A DNA stretch of 64,000 bases from Hyphomonadaceae bacterium (GTDB taxonomy: Bacteria > Pseudomonadota > Alphaproteobacteria > Caulobacterales > Hyphomonadaceae): assembly GCA_028285145.1 (NCBI GenBank), contig JANQQC010000011.1:1-64000 (forward strand), written 5' to 3'. Position 1 is the first letter of the stretch. The number at the start of each line of letters is the position of its first letter. Under the pieces are notes generated by a model. It saw only the letters and a list, made by a program, of their open reading frames with translations. It was not told the origin of the DNA and ran no database searches. A program made the position numbers and the translations under genes. Below are positions 8,421 to 17,445 of the stretch, piece after piece.

Positions 8421-9323
8421 TTACCGTTCGGGCACTTCGATCTCGCCTTTGCGAACGCCATCAAAGTACTTCCAGCTCGTCATGTTGTCGCGCGGATCGC
8501 CCTCGGGCGGCGGGCCGACATATTCAGGATAATTGGTGCGGATCTCATTCTTCATGGTCTCCGACATATCATCCCAGCTGGCGAGCTTTGCACCGGCCGT
8601 ATGGACCCAGAACATGCCTTCGCGGCCATTCATCTTCATCCATGGCAACCAGTCAGACATGCGCGACCAGCCGACTGTGACTTTCGCCGTCGTCGTGTCT
8701 GGATCGAGCAGATCCTCTGTGCGGCCGAAGAAGTTGAACAGCTCGGTCGCATGATAGGTGCCGCCAATCTCGGCCTGATAAGGCCCACCAAGCGGGTTCG
8801 GATACCAAAGCGGGAAGGTTGAGCGCAGCCACCACTGGCCATTGCTGATCTCGCCGCTCCAGGTCGAAGGCTGGCCATCACGGCCAATCTCATATGCCTC
8901 GAAATTCACCGGATCGTTGGCGACGTGCAGCACATCCACCGTCTCGCCGGACCATGGATTGTCCCAGGTCGCGAGTGGCTCGCCTGTTTCCTTGTCGAGG
9001 TAGAGAAGGATTTCGCGCGAGACCAGCGCGTAACCATTGCCTCTCGTCTCATCCGTGATGGAAGAACAGGCCCGGACATTCATGCCTTCAACGTCGAAGA
9101 GATGGACATCCTTCTCGCCCTGCCGGCGGGAAAAAGCCTGACCGTGCCACCAGTAGACAATGGGCTCATTATCGACGGTTGAGCACTGGACCTTGCGATT
9201 GATCATCAGCGTGTCGGCAGCATCGGTCGGATCGAGTTGATCCCCCTGCGCCGTGGCAAGGCTCGCACACCCTGCAAGAGAAAGCGCCGCCAGCGCCCCC
9301 ATGGTCTTCAATAAGCCAGCCAT
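8421..9323 (-). CDS. DUF1838 family lipoprotein
   Basis: A 300-residue protein with signal peptide and lipobox LAGC (Cys19). The rest matches the DUF1838 pattern as I recall it: KVQCSTVDNEP, the YWWHGQAFSRRQGE segment, YLDKETGEPLATWDNPWSGE, and a Trp/Tyr-rich C-terminal half. No catalytic role is established for the family. The gene has its own operator copy 15 bp upstream, the only perfect 22-bp palindrome of the set, and its own terminator, so it is an independently controlled unit. Envelope location suggests handling of the imported ligand. Confidence 0.75.
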   Translation of the reverse strand: MAGLLKTMGALAALSLAGCASLATAQGDQLDPTDAADTLMINRKVQCSTVDNEPIVYWWHGQAFSRRQGEKDVHLFDVEGMNVRACSSITDETRGNGYALVSREILLYLDKETGEPLATWDNPWSGETVDVLHVANDPVNFEAYEIGRDGQPSTWSGEISNGQWWLRSTFPLWYPNPLGGPYQAEIGGTYHATELFNFFGRTEDLLDPDTTTAKVTVGWSRMSDWLPWMKMNGREGMFWVHTAGAKLASWDDMSETMKNEIRTNYPEYVGPPPEGDPRDNMTSWKYFDGVRKGEIEVPER

Positions 9324-9335
9324 CCTATCGCCTCC

Positions 9336-9357
9336 TGTAAATGATATATCATTTACA
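9336..9357. promoter_or_regulatory. Operator copy 3 (perfect 22-bp palindrome)
   Basis: Half-site TGTAAATGATA is followed directly by its reverse complement, a perfect 22-bp dyad centred at 9346/9347 and the most symmetric of the seven copies. It ends 12 bp before the DUF1838 start, where binding would block initiation or early elongation. The symmetry suggests a homodimeric helix-turn-helix repressor. Confidence 0.8.
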
Positions 9358-9365
9358 TGCCACGC

Positions 9366-10811
9366 TCAGGCTTTGTCGCCAAGACCAATGTCGGCGACCG
9401 GACGCGTTCTTTCGAGAAAACCAGCCGCGCCCATTGCAGCGAATGCTGCGACCCACGGCAAAGTGCGCGACCAAACGTCTCCCGGGCCTGATGGCAGGAT
9501 GAACTCGAACAGAAATGCGCAGGCAAAGCCTGCGAGAATGGAGGCGAACACCGCTGCCCCACCCGGCCGCAGACCAAGAGTCCGCGCCACCACCGTCGGT
9601 CCGAACGCGGCCCCGAGTGCGGTCCATGCAAACAGGACGCGGGCGAAAATGCTCGATGGCAGCAGCAGCGTGATGAGAACCGCCGCCGCGCAAACGCTGA
9701 GAATAGCGGCGCGCGAAATTAAAACATCGCGGCCAGGAAACGCCCGCGTCAGGCCAAGATCGTGACTCACCGCACCGCCGGCCACCAGAAGCTGGCTATC
9801 GACCGTGGACATGATCGCGGACAGCACCGCCGCTGCGATGATCCCCGACAGAATGCCCGGTAGCAGGTCAGCTGCCGCCCGAAAGAACACGCCTTCGGCA
9901 GGCGCATCCGATCCGAACAGGGCTCGCGCCGAGAGGCCCAGAACGGCCATGCCCGCATAGACCAGCGCGCCCCAGCCAATCGCAACACCCGCGCCCGTTA
10001 CACGCGCCTTCGTGTCGCGCGCAGCCATGATCCACGCGATCAGGTGCGGCTGGCCCAGCGCACCGAACCCTGTGGCGAACAATCCGGTCACAAAGCCCGC
10101 CGCCACCCAGCCAGCACGTCCACCGAAGGTCTCGGTATAGGTCGCCGGGGCTGCCGCAAGCGCATCGCCGAGCGCGGCTGGACCGCCAGCGGCGAAAAGC
10201 GCGGCCACCGGCAGGATCACGGCGACGACGGCGATCAGCAGACCCTGCAACGTGTCGATGAGCGAAACGGCGAGGAAGCCGCCAAGGAATGTATAGGCCA
10301 GCGTAATGGCCGCGCCGATCAGCACGCCCTGCGCGAGCCCGGTCCCGAAAAGATCGTCAAAGGCCTGCCCTGCCCCCTGAAACTGGGCTGCCACATACCA
10401 TGAGAACCCGATCGCGATCAGCGCGGACGCCAGAATGCGGATCAGCCTCGAAGCGCGCGGGCCGGCATCTTCGCAGAGAAAGTCTGTCAGCGTCTGGTGG
10501 TTCTGTGTTCGTGACGCGGTTTGAAGAACGCCGCCCGCCCACAGCCAGACCGCCGCATAGCCCGCCAGAATGCCCGGCACCATCCAGAGCGCTGACGGCC
10601 CCACCGCGTACACAAATCCGGAAAAGCCAAGCAGCACCCAAGCCGAAGAGCTGGACGCCGCATAAGCGAGGCCAGCGACCCAAGGACCAAGCGTGCGCTC
10701 GCCAATCAGAAAGGAGCTCTGGCTCTTCGCCCGCCGGGCCGCCCACAGGCCAACCCCGATCAGGGCCCCGGAGTAGACCAGAAACGTGATAAGCGCCGGC
10801 AGGTTCTCCAC
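9366..10811 (-). CDS. Sodium:solute symporter (SSS family)
   Basis: A 481-residue inner-membrane permease with about 13 hydrophobic segments. The features fit the sodium/solute symporter family related to PutP and PanF: ARRAKSQSSFLIGERTLGPWVAGLAYAAS-type start, GFVYAVG, and the conserved sodium-site region SAIMSTVDSQLLVAGGAVSHDL. It begins 6 bp after the HMG-CoA-lyase-like gene on the same strand, so both are likely transcribed from the operator-bearing promoter at 11823. It could import a small acid or amide product of extracellular degradation. Confidence 0.85.
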   Translation of the reverse strand: MENLPALITFLVYSGALIGVGLWAARRAKSQSSFLIGERTLGPWVAGLAYAASSSSAWVLLGFSGFVYAVGPSALWMVPGILAGYAAVWLWAGGVLQTASRTQNHQTLTDFLCEDAGPRASRLIRILASALIAIGFSWYVAAQFQGAGQAFDDLFGTGLAQGVLIGAAITLAYTFLGGFLAVSLIDTLQGLLIAVVAVILPVAALFAAGGPAALGDALAAAPATYTETFGGRAGWVAAGFVTGLFATGFGALGQPHLIAWIMAARDTKARVTGAGVAIGWGALVYAGMAVLGLSARALFGSDAPAEGVFFRAAADLLPGILSGIIAAAVLSAIMSTVDSQLLVAGGAVSHDLGLTRAFPGRDVLISRAAILSVCAAAVLITLLLPSSIFARVLFAWTALGAAFGPTVVARTLGLRPGGAAVFASILAGFACAFLFEFILPSGPGDVWSRTLPWVAAFAAMGAAGFLERTRPVADIGLGDKA

Positions 10812-10817
10812 GCGGGC

Positions 10818-11777
10818 CTACTCCGCCGCCGCAGGCACCGGCGCGCCCTTGAAGCCAAGCGGCAGGCCAGCCTTCGGGGTAAACCCGTAAAGTTCCTCGT
10901 CCGGCAGCGCCTTCGCGACGATCTCACGGCAAGCCATCAACGCATCCAGATCAATGCCTGTATTCACGCCCATGGATTCGAACATGAAGACGAGATCTTC
11001 CGTCACAATGTTTCCGCTCGCACCCGGCGCTGTCGGACAGCCGCCGAGTCCTCCAAGGGATGAATCAAAAGTGGTAATCCCCTCCTCATAGGCGGCGAGC
11101 GCGTTCGCCAGACCCAGCCCCCGCGTATTGTGCAGGTGAACACCGGTCAGGTTCTTCGCGCCGACTTCGCCGCGGACTGTACGGATCAGCCGCTTGATGG
11201 AAGCTGGATCGCCATAACCGGTCGTGTCCGAGAGGCCGACCTCGTCGCAGCCTGCCTCCATCAACCGTGTGGCGAGGCGCAAGATCAGGTCCTCAGGTAT
11301 GGCACCTTCAAGCGTGCAACCGAATGCCGTCGAGAGCGAGCCTTCAAAATGCGGGCGCTGGTCTTCCGGTAGCTCATCAAGCATGTCGGAGATCGCTTTG
11401 GCTTCCTCGATCACCTGATCATGCGTGCGGCGAATGTTGCGCAGGGAATGCGTCTCAGAAACTGAAAGCGGCAACGTGATCTTATGCGCCCCAGCCTCGA
11501 CAGCCATACGAGCCCCCTTCAGATTTGGCACGAGCACAGCAACATCAAGGCCGGGGACCGTCAGCGCAAACGCGACAACGTCTGCCGTGTCGGCCATCTG
11601 AGGCAGCAGTTTCGGTGAGACAAAAGAGCCTACCTCAATCTCCGTGACCCCGGCTGCGGCCTCTGCGGCGATCCACGCCGTCTTTGATGCCAGAGGCATT
11701 GTTTCTGCGCAGTTCTGGAGGCCATCCCGGGGCCCCACTTCGCTGATCAATACGTCAGGTTTTGCCATTTTGGTCAT
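10818..11777 (-). CDS. HMG-CoA lyase family protein (candidate alkylmalyl-CoA lyase)
   Basis: A 319-residue TIM-barrel lyase of the DRE-TIM/HMGL-like family. Motifs: EVGPRDGLQN near residue 13, STAFGC, the metal-binding HLHNTRGLGLAN, and the C-terminal loop GGLGGCPTAPGASGN containing the catalytic-type Cys. HMG-CoA lyase splits 3-hydroxy-3-methylglutaryl-CoA to acetyl-CoA and acetoacetate; relatives split other 3-hydroxyacyl-CoAs. Divergent from a CoA-transferase across one operator copy, and near a LeuCD-type dehydratase, it may split an alkylmalyl-CoA rather than take part in leucine breakdown. No isovaleryl-CoA or methylcrotonyl-CoA genes are nearby. Confidence 0.85.
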   Translation of the reverse strand: MTKMAKPDVLISEVGPRDGLQNCAETMPLASKTAWIAAEAAAGVTEIEVGSFVSPKLLPQMADTADVVAFALTVPGLDVAVLVPNLKGARMAVEAGAHKITLPLSVSETHSLRNIRRTHDQVIEEAKAISDMLDELPEDQRPHFEGSLSTAFGCTLEGAIPEDLILRLATRLMEAGCDEVGLSDTTGYGDPASIKRLIRTVRGEVGAKNLTGVHLHNTRGLGLANALAAYEEGITTFDSSLGGLGGCPTAPGASGNIVTEDLVFMFESMGVNTGIDLDALMACREIVAKALPDEELYGFTPKAGLPLGFKGAPVPAAAE

Positions 11778-11822
11778 CCTAGTATTTGCATCGGACCTGA
11801 ATGAGCGGTCGACTGTCTCGTG

Positions 11823-11838
11823 AAATGATATATCTTTC
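11823..11838. promoter_or_regulatory. Operator copy 4 of the seven-site regulon
   Basis: AAATGATATATCTTTC sits between the divergent HMG-CoA-lyase-like gene (46 bp before its start) and the CoA-transferase (17 bp before its start). Confidence 0.75.
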
Positions 11839-11855
11839 TCTCAGGTGTTGAGACA

Positions 11856-13085
11856 ATGGGTGCGTGTATGCCGGACGTGAGAAAACCACTCGCCGGGGTG
11901 AAAGTTGTAGAGTTCACCCATATGGTCATGGGCCCTGCCGCTGGCCTCATTCTGGCCGATCTCGGCGCGGACGTCATCAAGGTGGAGCCTGTCAGCGGAG
12001 ACAAAACACGGACCCTGCGCGGGTCCGGTGCCGGCTACTTCGCGATGTACAATCGCAACAAGAAAAGCATCGCGCTCGACCTGAAGTCTGAGCAAGGCGC
12101 AGAGATCGCCAAACGCCTGATTGATGATGCCGATGTGTTTATCGAGAACTTCCGGCCGGGCGCGCTGGACAAGCTCGGATTCGACTATGCGGCGCTCAAG
12201 GCCCGCAATCCGAAACTGATTTACTGTTCCGAGAAAGGCTTCCTCGACGGGCCCTACTCCAACCGGACAGCACTCGACGAAGTGGCACAGATGATGGGCG
12301 GTCTCGCCTATATGACCGGCCCTCCCGGACGTCCGCTTCGCGCCGGCGCATCCGTGATCGATGTGACGGGTGGCATGTTCGGCGCGATTGGCGTTCTGGC
12401 GGCGTTGCAGGCGCGCGGCCCGGATGGCGAGGGCAGCCACGTCAATGCGGCACTCTTCGAAACCACGGTCTTCCTCGTCGGACAGCATATGGCCCAATAC
12501 GCCGTGACTGGAACGCCGGCCCCGCCCATGCCGACCCGCATTTCGGCATGGGCCGTATACGACGTGTTCGACACAGGCGATGGTGAAAAGGTCTTTGTCG
12601 GTGTCGTGTCGGATGGCCAGTGGGCGTCTTTCTGTAAGGCCTTTGCGCTGGAAGACTGGGCCAAGGACCCAGCGCTCGCTGCCAATAACGACCGGGTGGC
12701 CCGGCGCGACGAGATCATCCCGCGCGTTCAGGGCGTTTTTAACGAGTACTCAAAAGACGGTCTGATGAAGAAGCTCGATGAGATCGGCCTGCCCTATGCG
12801 CCCATCAGCAAACCGGAAGACCTGTTCACCGACCCTCATCTGGCGGCATCGGACGGACTGCTGGAGATGAGCCTCCCCGAAGGAACGGATGTCGCCCTGC
12901 CATCCCTGCCACTCAGCATGAACGGAGAACGCTTCGGCCTGTCCATGAATCCGCCACGTATTGGCGAGCACACAGCCAACGTATTGTCTGACCTCGGACT
13001 ATCAGACGCGGAGATCAGCCGCTTGAAAGATGAAGGGCTTGTCGTCTGCGATGAAGGCAAGACACCAGCTCACGCCGCTGAGTAA
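11856..13085 (+). CDS. CaiB/BaiF family CoA-transferase
   Basis: A 409-residue family III CoA-transferase, moving CoA between carboxylic acids through an aspartyl-CoA intermediate. Motifs: KVVEFTHMVMGPAAGLILADLGADVIKVE at the N-terminus, NRNKKSIALDL, ENFRPG and the catalytic-type Asp141 in TALDEVAQMMGG. ATG at 11856 is used; ATG at 11868 is an alternative since the ribosome site is weak. Opposite an HMG-CoA-lyase-like gene, it is a good candidate to activate an alkylmalate to its CoA thioester before cleavage, as succinyl-CoA:citramalate transferases do. The 3' end meets the convergent LeuD-like gene without spacer. Confidence 0.88.
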   Translation: MGACMPDVRKPLAGVKVVEFTHMVMGPAAGLILADLGADVIKVEPVSGDKTRTLRGSGAGYFAMYNRNKKSIALDLKSEQGAEIAKRLIDDADVFIENFRPGALDKLGFDYAALKARNPKLIYCSEKGFLDGPYSNRTALDEVAQMMGGLAYMTGPPGRPLRAGASVIDVTGGMFGAIGVLAALQARGPDGEGSHVNAALFETTVFLVGQHMAQYAVTGTPAPPMPTRISAWAVYDVFDTGDGEKVFVGVVSDGQWASFCKAFALEDWAKDPALAANNDRVARRDEIIPRVQGVFNEYSKDGLMKKLDEIGLPYAPISKPEDLFTDPHLAASDGLLEMSLPEGTDVALPSLPLSMNGERFGLSMNPPRIGEHTANVLSDLGLSDAEISRLKDEGLVVCDEGKTPAHAAE

Positions 13086-13700
13086 TCAGCCCTGATAAAT
13101 CCAGGGTCGAACCTCTCGATCCCTGCTCAGGAATTCCGAAATCTCGCCGGACATGGATTGCGTCAATCCAATCGGATCAAGCCCGCCAACCAGAAGGCGT
13201 TTGGCATATGCGTCAATCTCAAACGTATACTCATCACCACCGCAATCTATCACCTGCCCCGCCAGATCGATGCGGACTTCCACACCGGACGCAGTACGAG
13301 CAGCGATCGCCTCGACATCGTTCGATAACAGAGCAACGGGCAACACACCGTTACGCACGCAGTTGTCCCGGAAGATGGCACCGAAGGATTTGGCGATGAC
13401 GGCGCGGATGCCGAATTCAGCCAGCGCCCATACCGCATGCTCACGAGAGGATCCGCAGCCGAAATTCTCTCCGACCACGAGAATACTCGCACCGTTGAAG
13501 GGCACTTTGTTCAGCACGAAATCAGGATGCAGCTCGCGGCTTTCCGCAGACACGTATCGCCAGCCGGCAAACAGCCCGACCGACAGACCGTCCCGGCTGA
13601 CCGCCTTCATTTCGCGTGACGGAATGATCTGGTCGGTGTCGACATTGTCGAGCATCATCGGCGCGGCGACGCCTTCATGTATTTTGAATGGCTCGACCAT
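13086..13700 (-). CDS. LeuD-like dehydratase small subunit
   Basis: A 204-residue swivelling-domain subunit of the isopropylmalate dehydratase/aconitase family. Motifs: DNVDTDQIIPSR near residue 18 and the substrate-loop GENFGCGSSREHA near 75. It pairs with the large subunit upstream; the start overlaps that gene's stop, so they are translationally coupled. No leuA or leuB is near and the pair is under the island's operator, so a catabolic hydratase role (alkylmaleate or citraconate to alkylmalate) is more likely than leucine synthesis. This is inference from context. Confidence 0.88.
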   Translation of the reverse strand: MVEPFKIHEGVAAPMMLDNVDTDQIIPSREMKAVSRDGLSVGLFAGWRYVSAESRELHPDFVLNKVPFNGASILVVGENFGCGSSREHAVWALAEFGIRAVIAKSFGAIFRDNCVRNGVLPVALLSNDVEAIAARTASGVEVRIDLAGQVIDCGGDEYTFEIDAYAKRLLVGGLDPIGLTQSMSGEISEFLSRDREVRPWIYQG

Positions 13701-15094
13701 CAGGACACCGTGTCCACCGCCGCAAAGGCGCGCGCATCAGCGATCCGACCGGCGACAGCGCTCGCAGCAACCGTCGCCGGGCTCGCCAGGTGGGTGCGCA
13801 CGCCGGGCCCCTGCCGCCCCTCGAAGTTCCGGTTGGTGGAAGACACAATGCGTGAGCCCGGCAGGAACGTCTCGCCGCCTGCATAGAAACACATCGCGCA
13901 GCCGGGCGAGCCCCACTCAAATCCAGCTTCCTTGAAAACCTCATCCAGCCCCTCGGCCTCCGCAGCGCGCTGCACAGATTGCGATCCGGGAACACAAATA
14001 GCCCGGACGCCGTCCGCAATGCGCCGCCCCCGGAGAACTTCACCGGCCGCCCGAAGATCAGACAATCGTCCGTTCGTACATGATCCGATGAAGACCCCAT
14101 CAATCGGCAGCTCATCCAGCTTCGCTCCTGCATCTAAGCCCATATAGGACAAGGCTGCTGGCCGGGCATTTGATGGCACCCGCGCTGTCACCGCAACGGC
14201 CTCCTCAGGGCTCGTCCCCCACGAAACCGTCGGCGCGATCGCATTCGCGTCTATCTCGATTTCCTCGTCGAAGACTGCATCATCATCCGTATAAAGATTA
14301 CGCCATGAAGCTTCAGCGCGCGCCTGCAAGTCATTGCCCGGCGCATATGACCGCCCCCTCAGATAAGCGAAAACCTTATCATCGGGCGCGATCACCGCTG
14401 TGAATGCAGCGAATTCAACGGCGAGATTGCAAAGCGTCAGGCGCGCTTCGATATCCATAGCGTCAACGGCAGAGCCCGCGAACTCGATGGCCGCGCGGCT
14501 CCCGCCAGCCGCACCATGTAGAGAAATCAGGTGAAGCGCCGCATCCTTCGCCGTCACGCCCGCGCCAAGGCGGCCATTAAACCAGACGCGTTTCTGCGCC
14601 GGCTTCATCACTCGCAGCGCTCCTGTTGCGAGCGCGTGTTCCGCCTCACTGGACCCTATACCCCAGGCGAGCGCACCGAGCGCACCAAGGCTGCAGGTGT
14701 GACTGTCAGGGCAGACAATGCTCGCACCGGGCATAGCAAGGCCGAGCTCCGGCGCGACGACATGGACAATGCCCTGCCGCGTGTCATCCGTATCAATGAG
14801 GTGAAGGCCCGCCGCCTTCGCCATTGCGCGTGTTTCAGTGATGAACGTCTCTCCGCCGGGCGAGCGGGATTCGTCTCGCCCGCGCCCTGCCCTGAACGAA
14901 ACGATATGATCCATGATGGCAAACGCGCGCTCAGGCGCGAGCACCGACCGCCCGGCTTCCGCCAGCGACTTCAGGGCGACGCCGCCCGTGCGCTCGTGCA
15001 GCATCACACGATCAATTGCGATCAGGTCCGCCCCGTCGCCTGCATCGGCAATCCGGTGCGCCTGCCATAGCTTATCGAAGATCGTCTGTGCCAT
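13700..15094 (-). CDS. LeuC-like dehydratase large subunit
   Basis: A 464-residue iron-sulfur hydro-lyase subunit, usual length for LeuC. It keeps cluster cysteines in GSCTNGR and GCAMC, VCPDSHTCSLGALGALAWGIG, and a C-terminal SSTNRNFEGRQG. The GCAMCFYAGGE loop departs from the biosynthetic GCSMCLGMN form, hinting at a different substrate. The start ATG at 15094 lies 14 bp from an operator copy. With the small subunit it would add or remove water on a branched malate/maleate; known catabolic relatives include dimethylmaleate hydratase and citraconate hydratases. Confidence 0.88.
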   Translation of the reverse strand: MAQTIFDKLWQAHRIADAGDGADLIAIDRVMLHERTGGVALKSLAEAGRSVLAPERAFAIMDHIVSFRAGRGRDESRSPGGETFITETRAMAKAAGLHLIDTDDTRQGIVHVVAPELGLAMPGASIVCPDSHTCSLGALGALAWGIGSSEAEHALATGALRVMKPAQKRVWFNGRLGAGVTAKDAALHLISLHGAAGGSRAAIEFAGSAVDAMDIEARLTLCNLAVEFAAFTAVIAPDDKVFAYLRGRSYAPGNDLQARAEASWRNLYTDDDAVFDEEIEIDANAIAPTVSWGTSPEEAVAVTARVPSNARPAALSYMGLDAGAKLDELPIDGVFIGSCTNGRLSDLRAAGEVLRGRRIADGVRAICVPGSQSVQRAAEAEGLDEVFKEAGFEWGSPGCAMCFYAGGETFLPGSRIVSSTNRNFEGRQGPGVRTHLASPATVAASAVAGRIADARAFAAVDTVS

Positions 15095-15107
15095 TACACC
15101 TCACAGC

Positions 15108-15123
15108 AAATGATATATCTTTT
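15108..15123. promoter_or_regulatory. Operator copy 5 of the seven-site regulon
   Basis: AAATGATATATCTTTT, flanked by GC and GTTGC, lies 14 bp before the LeuC-like start and 98 bp before the divergent PLP-enzyme start. The 126-bp gap holds no other recognisable element. Confidence 0.75.
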
Positions 15124-15220
15124 GTTGCAAGAATTGTAAGCCGTTTCCCGTGAGACAATTGCAACGCATCGGCGTTTCTGTCACGGGACGCTGAACGCCC
15201 AGCACCAAGGAGACGAGGCC

Positions 15221-16351
15221 ATGCCTGCCCTTACAGACACGCAGCTAGCAGGGATTCGCGACGCCTGCGCCCGCGCCTCATCCCTTGATCCGGACTACCG
15301 CAACTGGCTGACCGAGCGAGTCTCACGGATCGAGGCCGACTTCAACAGGTCGGCCGATACCCACCTTCTCCCTTTCAGCCTGCCGGGGATTGAAGGGATC
15401 GACCTCTACCTGAAGGACGAATCCACTCATCCGACCGGCAGTCTCAAGCATCGTCTCGCGCGTTCGCTCTTCCTCTATGGACTTTGTAATGGACGCATTC
15501 GTCCGGGTGCGACGGTCGTGGAAGCCTCATCCGGCAGCACAGCCGTGTCGGAAGCCTACTTTGCCAGATTGCTGGAGATTCCCTTTATCGCCGTCATCCC
15601 ACATGGAACATCCGTCGAGAAAATGCGGGAGATTGAACGCTTTGGCGGCAATTGCCATGCGTGCGAGCCGAAGATGATTTACGCCGAGGCCGAACGGATC
15701 GCGCGGGAGACGGGCGGCTGTTATCTTGACCAGTTCACCTATGCCGAACGCGCCACTGACTGGCGTGGCAATAACAACATAGCCGAGAGCCTGTTCGAAC
15801 AGATGGAACTGGAACGCTTTCCGGCACCGGAATGGGTGGTCGTCGGCGCAGGGACGGGCGGAACGTCCGCAACGATCGGACGGTTTATCCGCTACCGCCC
15901 GGAGACGTATGCTCACACCAAGCTCTGCGTCGCCGACCCGGACAATTCGGTGTTCTTCGAGAGTTATCGCGATGGCTGCCGCAAGACAGAATGCGAGACG
16001 CGCTCCCGTATTGAGGGCGTTGGACGCCCTCGCGTGGAGCCGTCCTTCATCGATGAAATTGTCGATCTCGTCATCAAGGTTTCCGACGATGCCAGTATCG
16101 GAACCACCCACTGGCTGGAACAGCGCCTCAAGCGTCGTTGCGGGCCGTCCACCGGCCTGAACGTCTACGCCACCCTCTCCCTGGCACTGCAAATGAAGGC
16201 CAAAGGAGAGAGGGGTAGTCTTGTGACGCTCATCTGTGATGGCGGCGAACGTTACGGAGACACGGTCTACAATCCGGACTGGCTCGCCTCGGAGGCCATC
16301 GATACCGGCCCAACAATGAAAGAGCTCAACGCTCTCTTCCCGGCCGGTTGA
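15221..16351 (+). CDS. PLP-dependent cysteine synthase/desulfhydrase family protein
   Basis: A 376-residue fold-type-II PLP enzyme. The PLP lysine is Lys76 in STHPTGSLKHR, with a nearby substrate loop EASSGSTAVSEA and a glycine-rich phosphate-binding GAGTGGTSATIG. The layout resembles the Cds1-type cysteine desulfhydrase group more than CysK. Such enzymes do beta-elimination or beta-replacement, giving pyruvate and ammonia from amino acids such as cysteine. The ATG follows AAGGAGACGAGGCC. It is divergent from LeuC over an operator and is probably part of the island. It might process an amino-acid-like fragment. Confidence 0.8.
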   Translation: MPALTDTQLAGIRDACARASSLDPDYRNWLTERVSRIEADFNRSADTHLLPFSLPGIEGIDLYLKDESTHPTGSLKHRLARSLFLYGLCNGRIRPGATVVEASSGSTAVSEAYFARLLEIPFIAVIPHGTSVEKMREIERFGGNCHACEPKMIYAEAERIARETGGCYLDQFTYAERATDWRGNNNIAESLFEQMELERFPAPEWVVVGAGTGGTSATIGRFIRYRPETYAHTKLCVADPDNSVFFESYRDGCRKTECETRSRIEGVGRPRVEPSFIDEIVDLVIKVSDDASIGTTHWLEQRLKRRCGPSTGLNVYATLSLALQMKAKGERGSLVTLICDGGERYGDTVYNPDWLASEAIDTGPTMKELNALFPAG

Positions 16352-16353
16352 GG

Positions 16354-17445
16354 CTAGTCGTCGATGTTCTGCATGAACTCGATGGTGGCTCCATCGGGGG
16401 CCTTGATCGTGAAGGCCCGCGTCAATCCATAGGGAAGCCGGTCAACCGTGTAAGGACCGCGCTCGATCTCCCAGCCACGCGACACGATGGTGTCGAGCGC
16501 ATCATCCACGCGCTCCACGGGATAACTCACCGAGAGAATGCCAAGGTTTGGTGCGTGGCAGCGATCCTCATAATCGAAGCCATCGAGACCATCGATCTCG
16601 ATGTATTCCATTCGTCCGTAGAGCGATTGTGTCGGTGGAGAGAATATCCCGGCCTTGTACGGCACGCTGGTTGTAAGGTTTTGCGGTATACCAAGCGGCA
16701 TCAGGGTCGGCTCATCATCAAGATAAGGCGGCCCGAACCAGAACGTGTCGAAGCCAAGCACATCCACCATCAACTCCCGCACAGCATCCCTATCGCGGGT
16801 CATTTGCATTATGTTGAACGGGCGACTGAGGCGCTCGAATGGGGTAAATCCTTCAGGGATCGGCCGGTTGAGACGTTCATAGGACTGAATCTGAACACCG
16901 TCCGGCCCCTTGAAGACGACGATATTCAGCTCCGAACCATTAAAGGACAGAGGGGCGATGGGCGTTTCCGTCCCCCAACCCATTGCGATGGCATCGTCAT
17001 AGATGGCTTCAAGATCATTCGCCCGGACCATGATCGACCAGAAACAACCCGTATCCCAGGCCCGTGCGCCGGGACGAGTCGGGACCTTGCGCCCGGCATT
17101 GTCAAAACGAACAAGCCGGATGTAACCACTGTCCGCGCTCGGCGCTCTCAAAACGAGCGCTTCACCGGACGCCGTCTCCGGCAGTCCAAAGGCTTCGATT
17201 TCCTCATAGCCCAGCTCGCCCTGCCAGACCGTCTCGTAGCCCGCAATCTCCCGGAAGAACTGCGCGGTTTGATCGAGGTCGCTGACACTGATCACCGCTT
17301 CAGACCAAGCAGAGGTCGTCACGGGAGATGGTGTCTCCGCCTCCTGCGCGGGCGACTCAGCAAGTGCCGCGCAAGACGCAAACAGCCCCAGCGCGAACGC
17401 CGGGGCTGCAAATCTGCGAACCGTCATTGAGAGCGGTCCAGGCAT
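16354..17445 (-). CDS. Secreted VOC/glyoxalase-fold protein
   Basis: A 363-residue two-domain VOC protein with an N-terminal signal; FASC could be a weak lipobox. The first domain starts at SEAVISVSDLDQTAQFF, the second near FNIMQMTRDRDAVRELM; both have the paired module layout and end with an IEFMQ-type metal-ligand strand. Its ATG overlaps the TGA of the TonB receptor by one base, so it is the receptor's operon partner; a second ATG at 17427 is possible. VOC enzymes in the envelope are uncommon. It could bind or isomerise the receptor's cargo. Confidence 0.75.
   Translation of the reverse strand: MPGPLSMTVRRFAAPAFALGLFASCAALAESPAQEAETPSPVTTSAWSEAVISVSDLDQTAQFFREIAGYETVWQGELGYEEIEAFGLPETASGEALVLRAPSADSGYIRLVRFDNAGRKVPTRPGARAWDTGCFWSIMVRANDLEAIYDDAIAMGWGTETPIAPLSFNGSELNIVVFKGPDGVQIQSYERLNRPIPEGFTPFERLSRPFNIMQMTRDRDAVRELMVDVLGFDTFWFGPPYLDDEPTLMPLGIPQNLTTSVPYKAGIFSPPTQSLYGRMEYIEIDGLDGFDYEDRCHAPNLGILSVSYPVERVDDALDTIVSRGWEIERGPYTVDRLPYGLTRAFTIKAPDGATIEFMQNIDD

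Noticed and set aside
13086-15094. Leucine biosynthesis leuCD
   Set aside because: Not excluded, but there is no leuA or leuB nearby, the GCAMC loop differs and the pair is under the catabolic operator.
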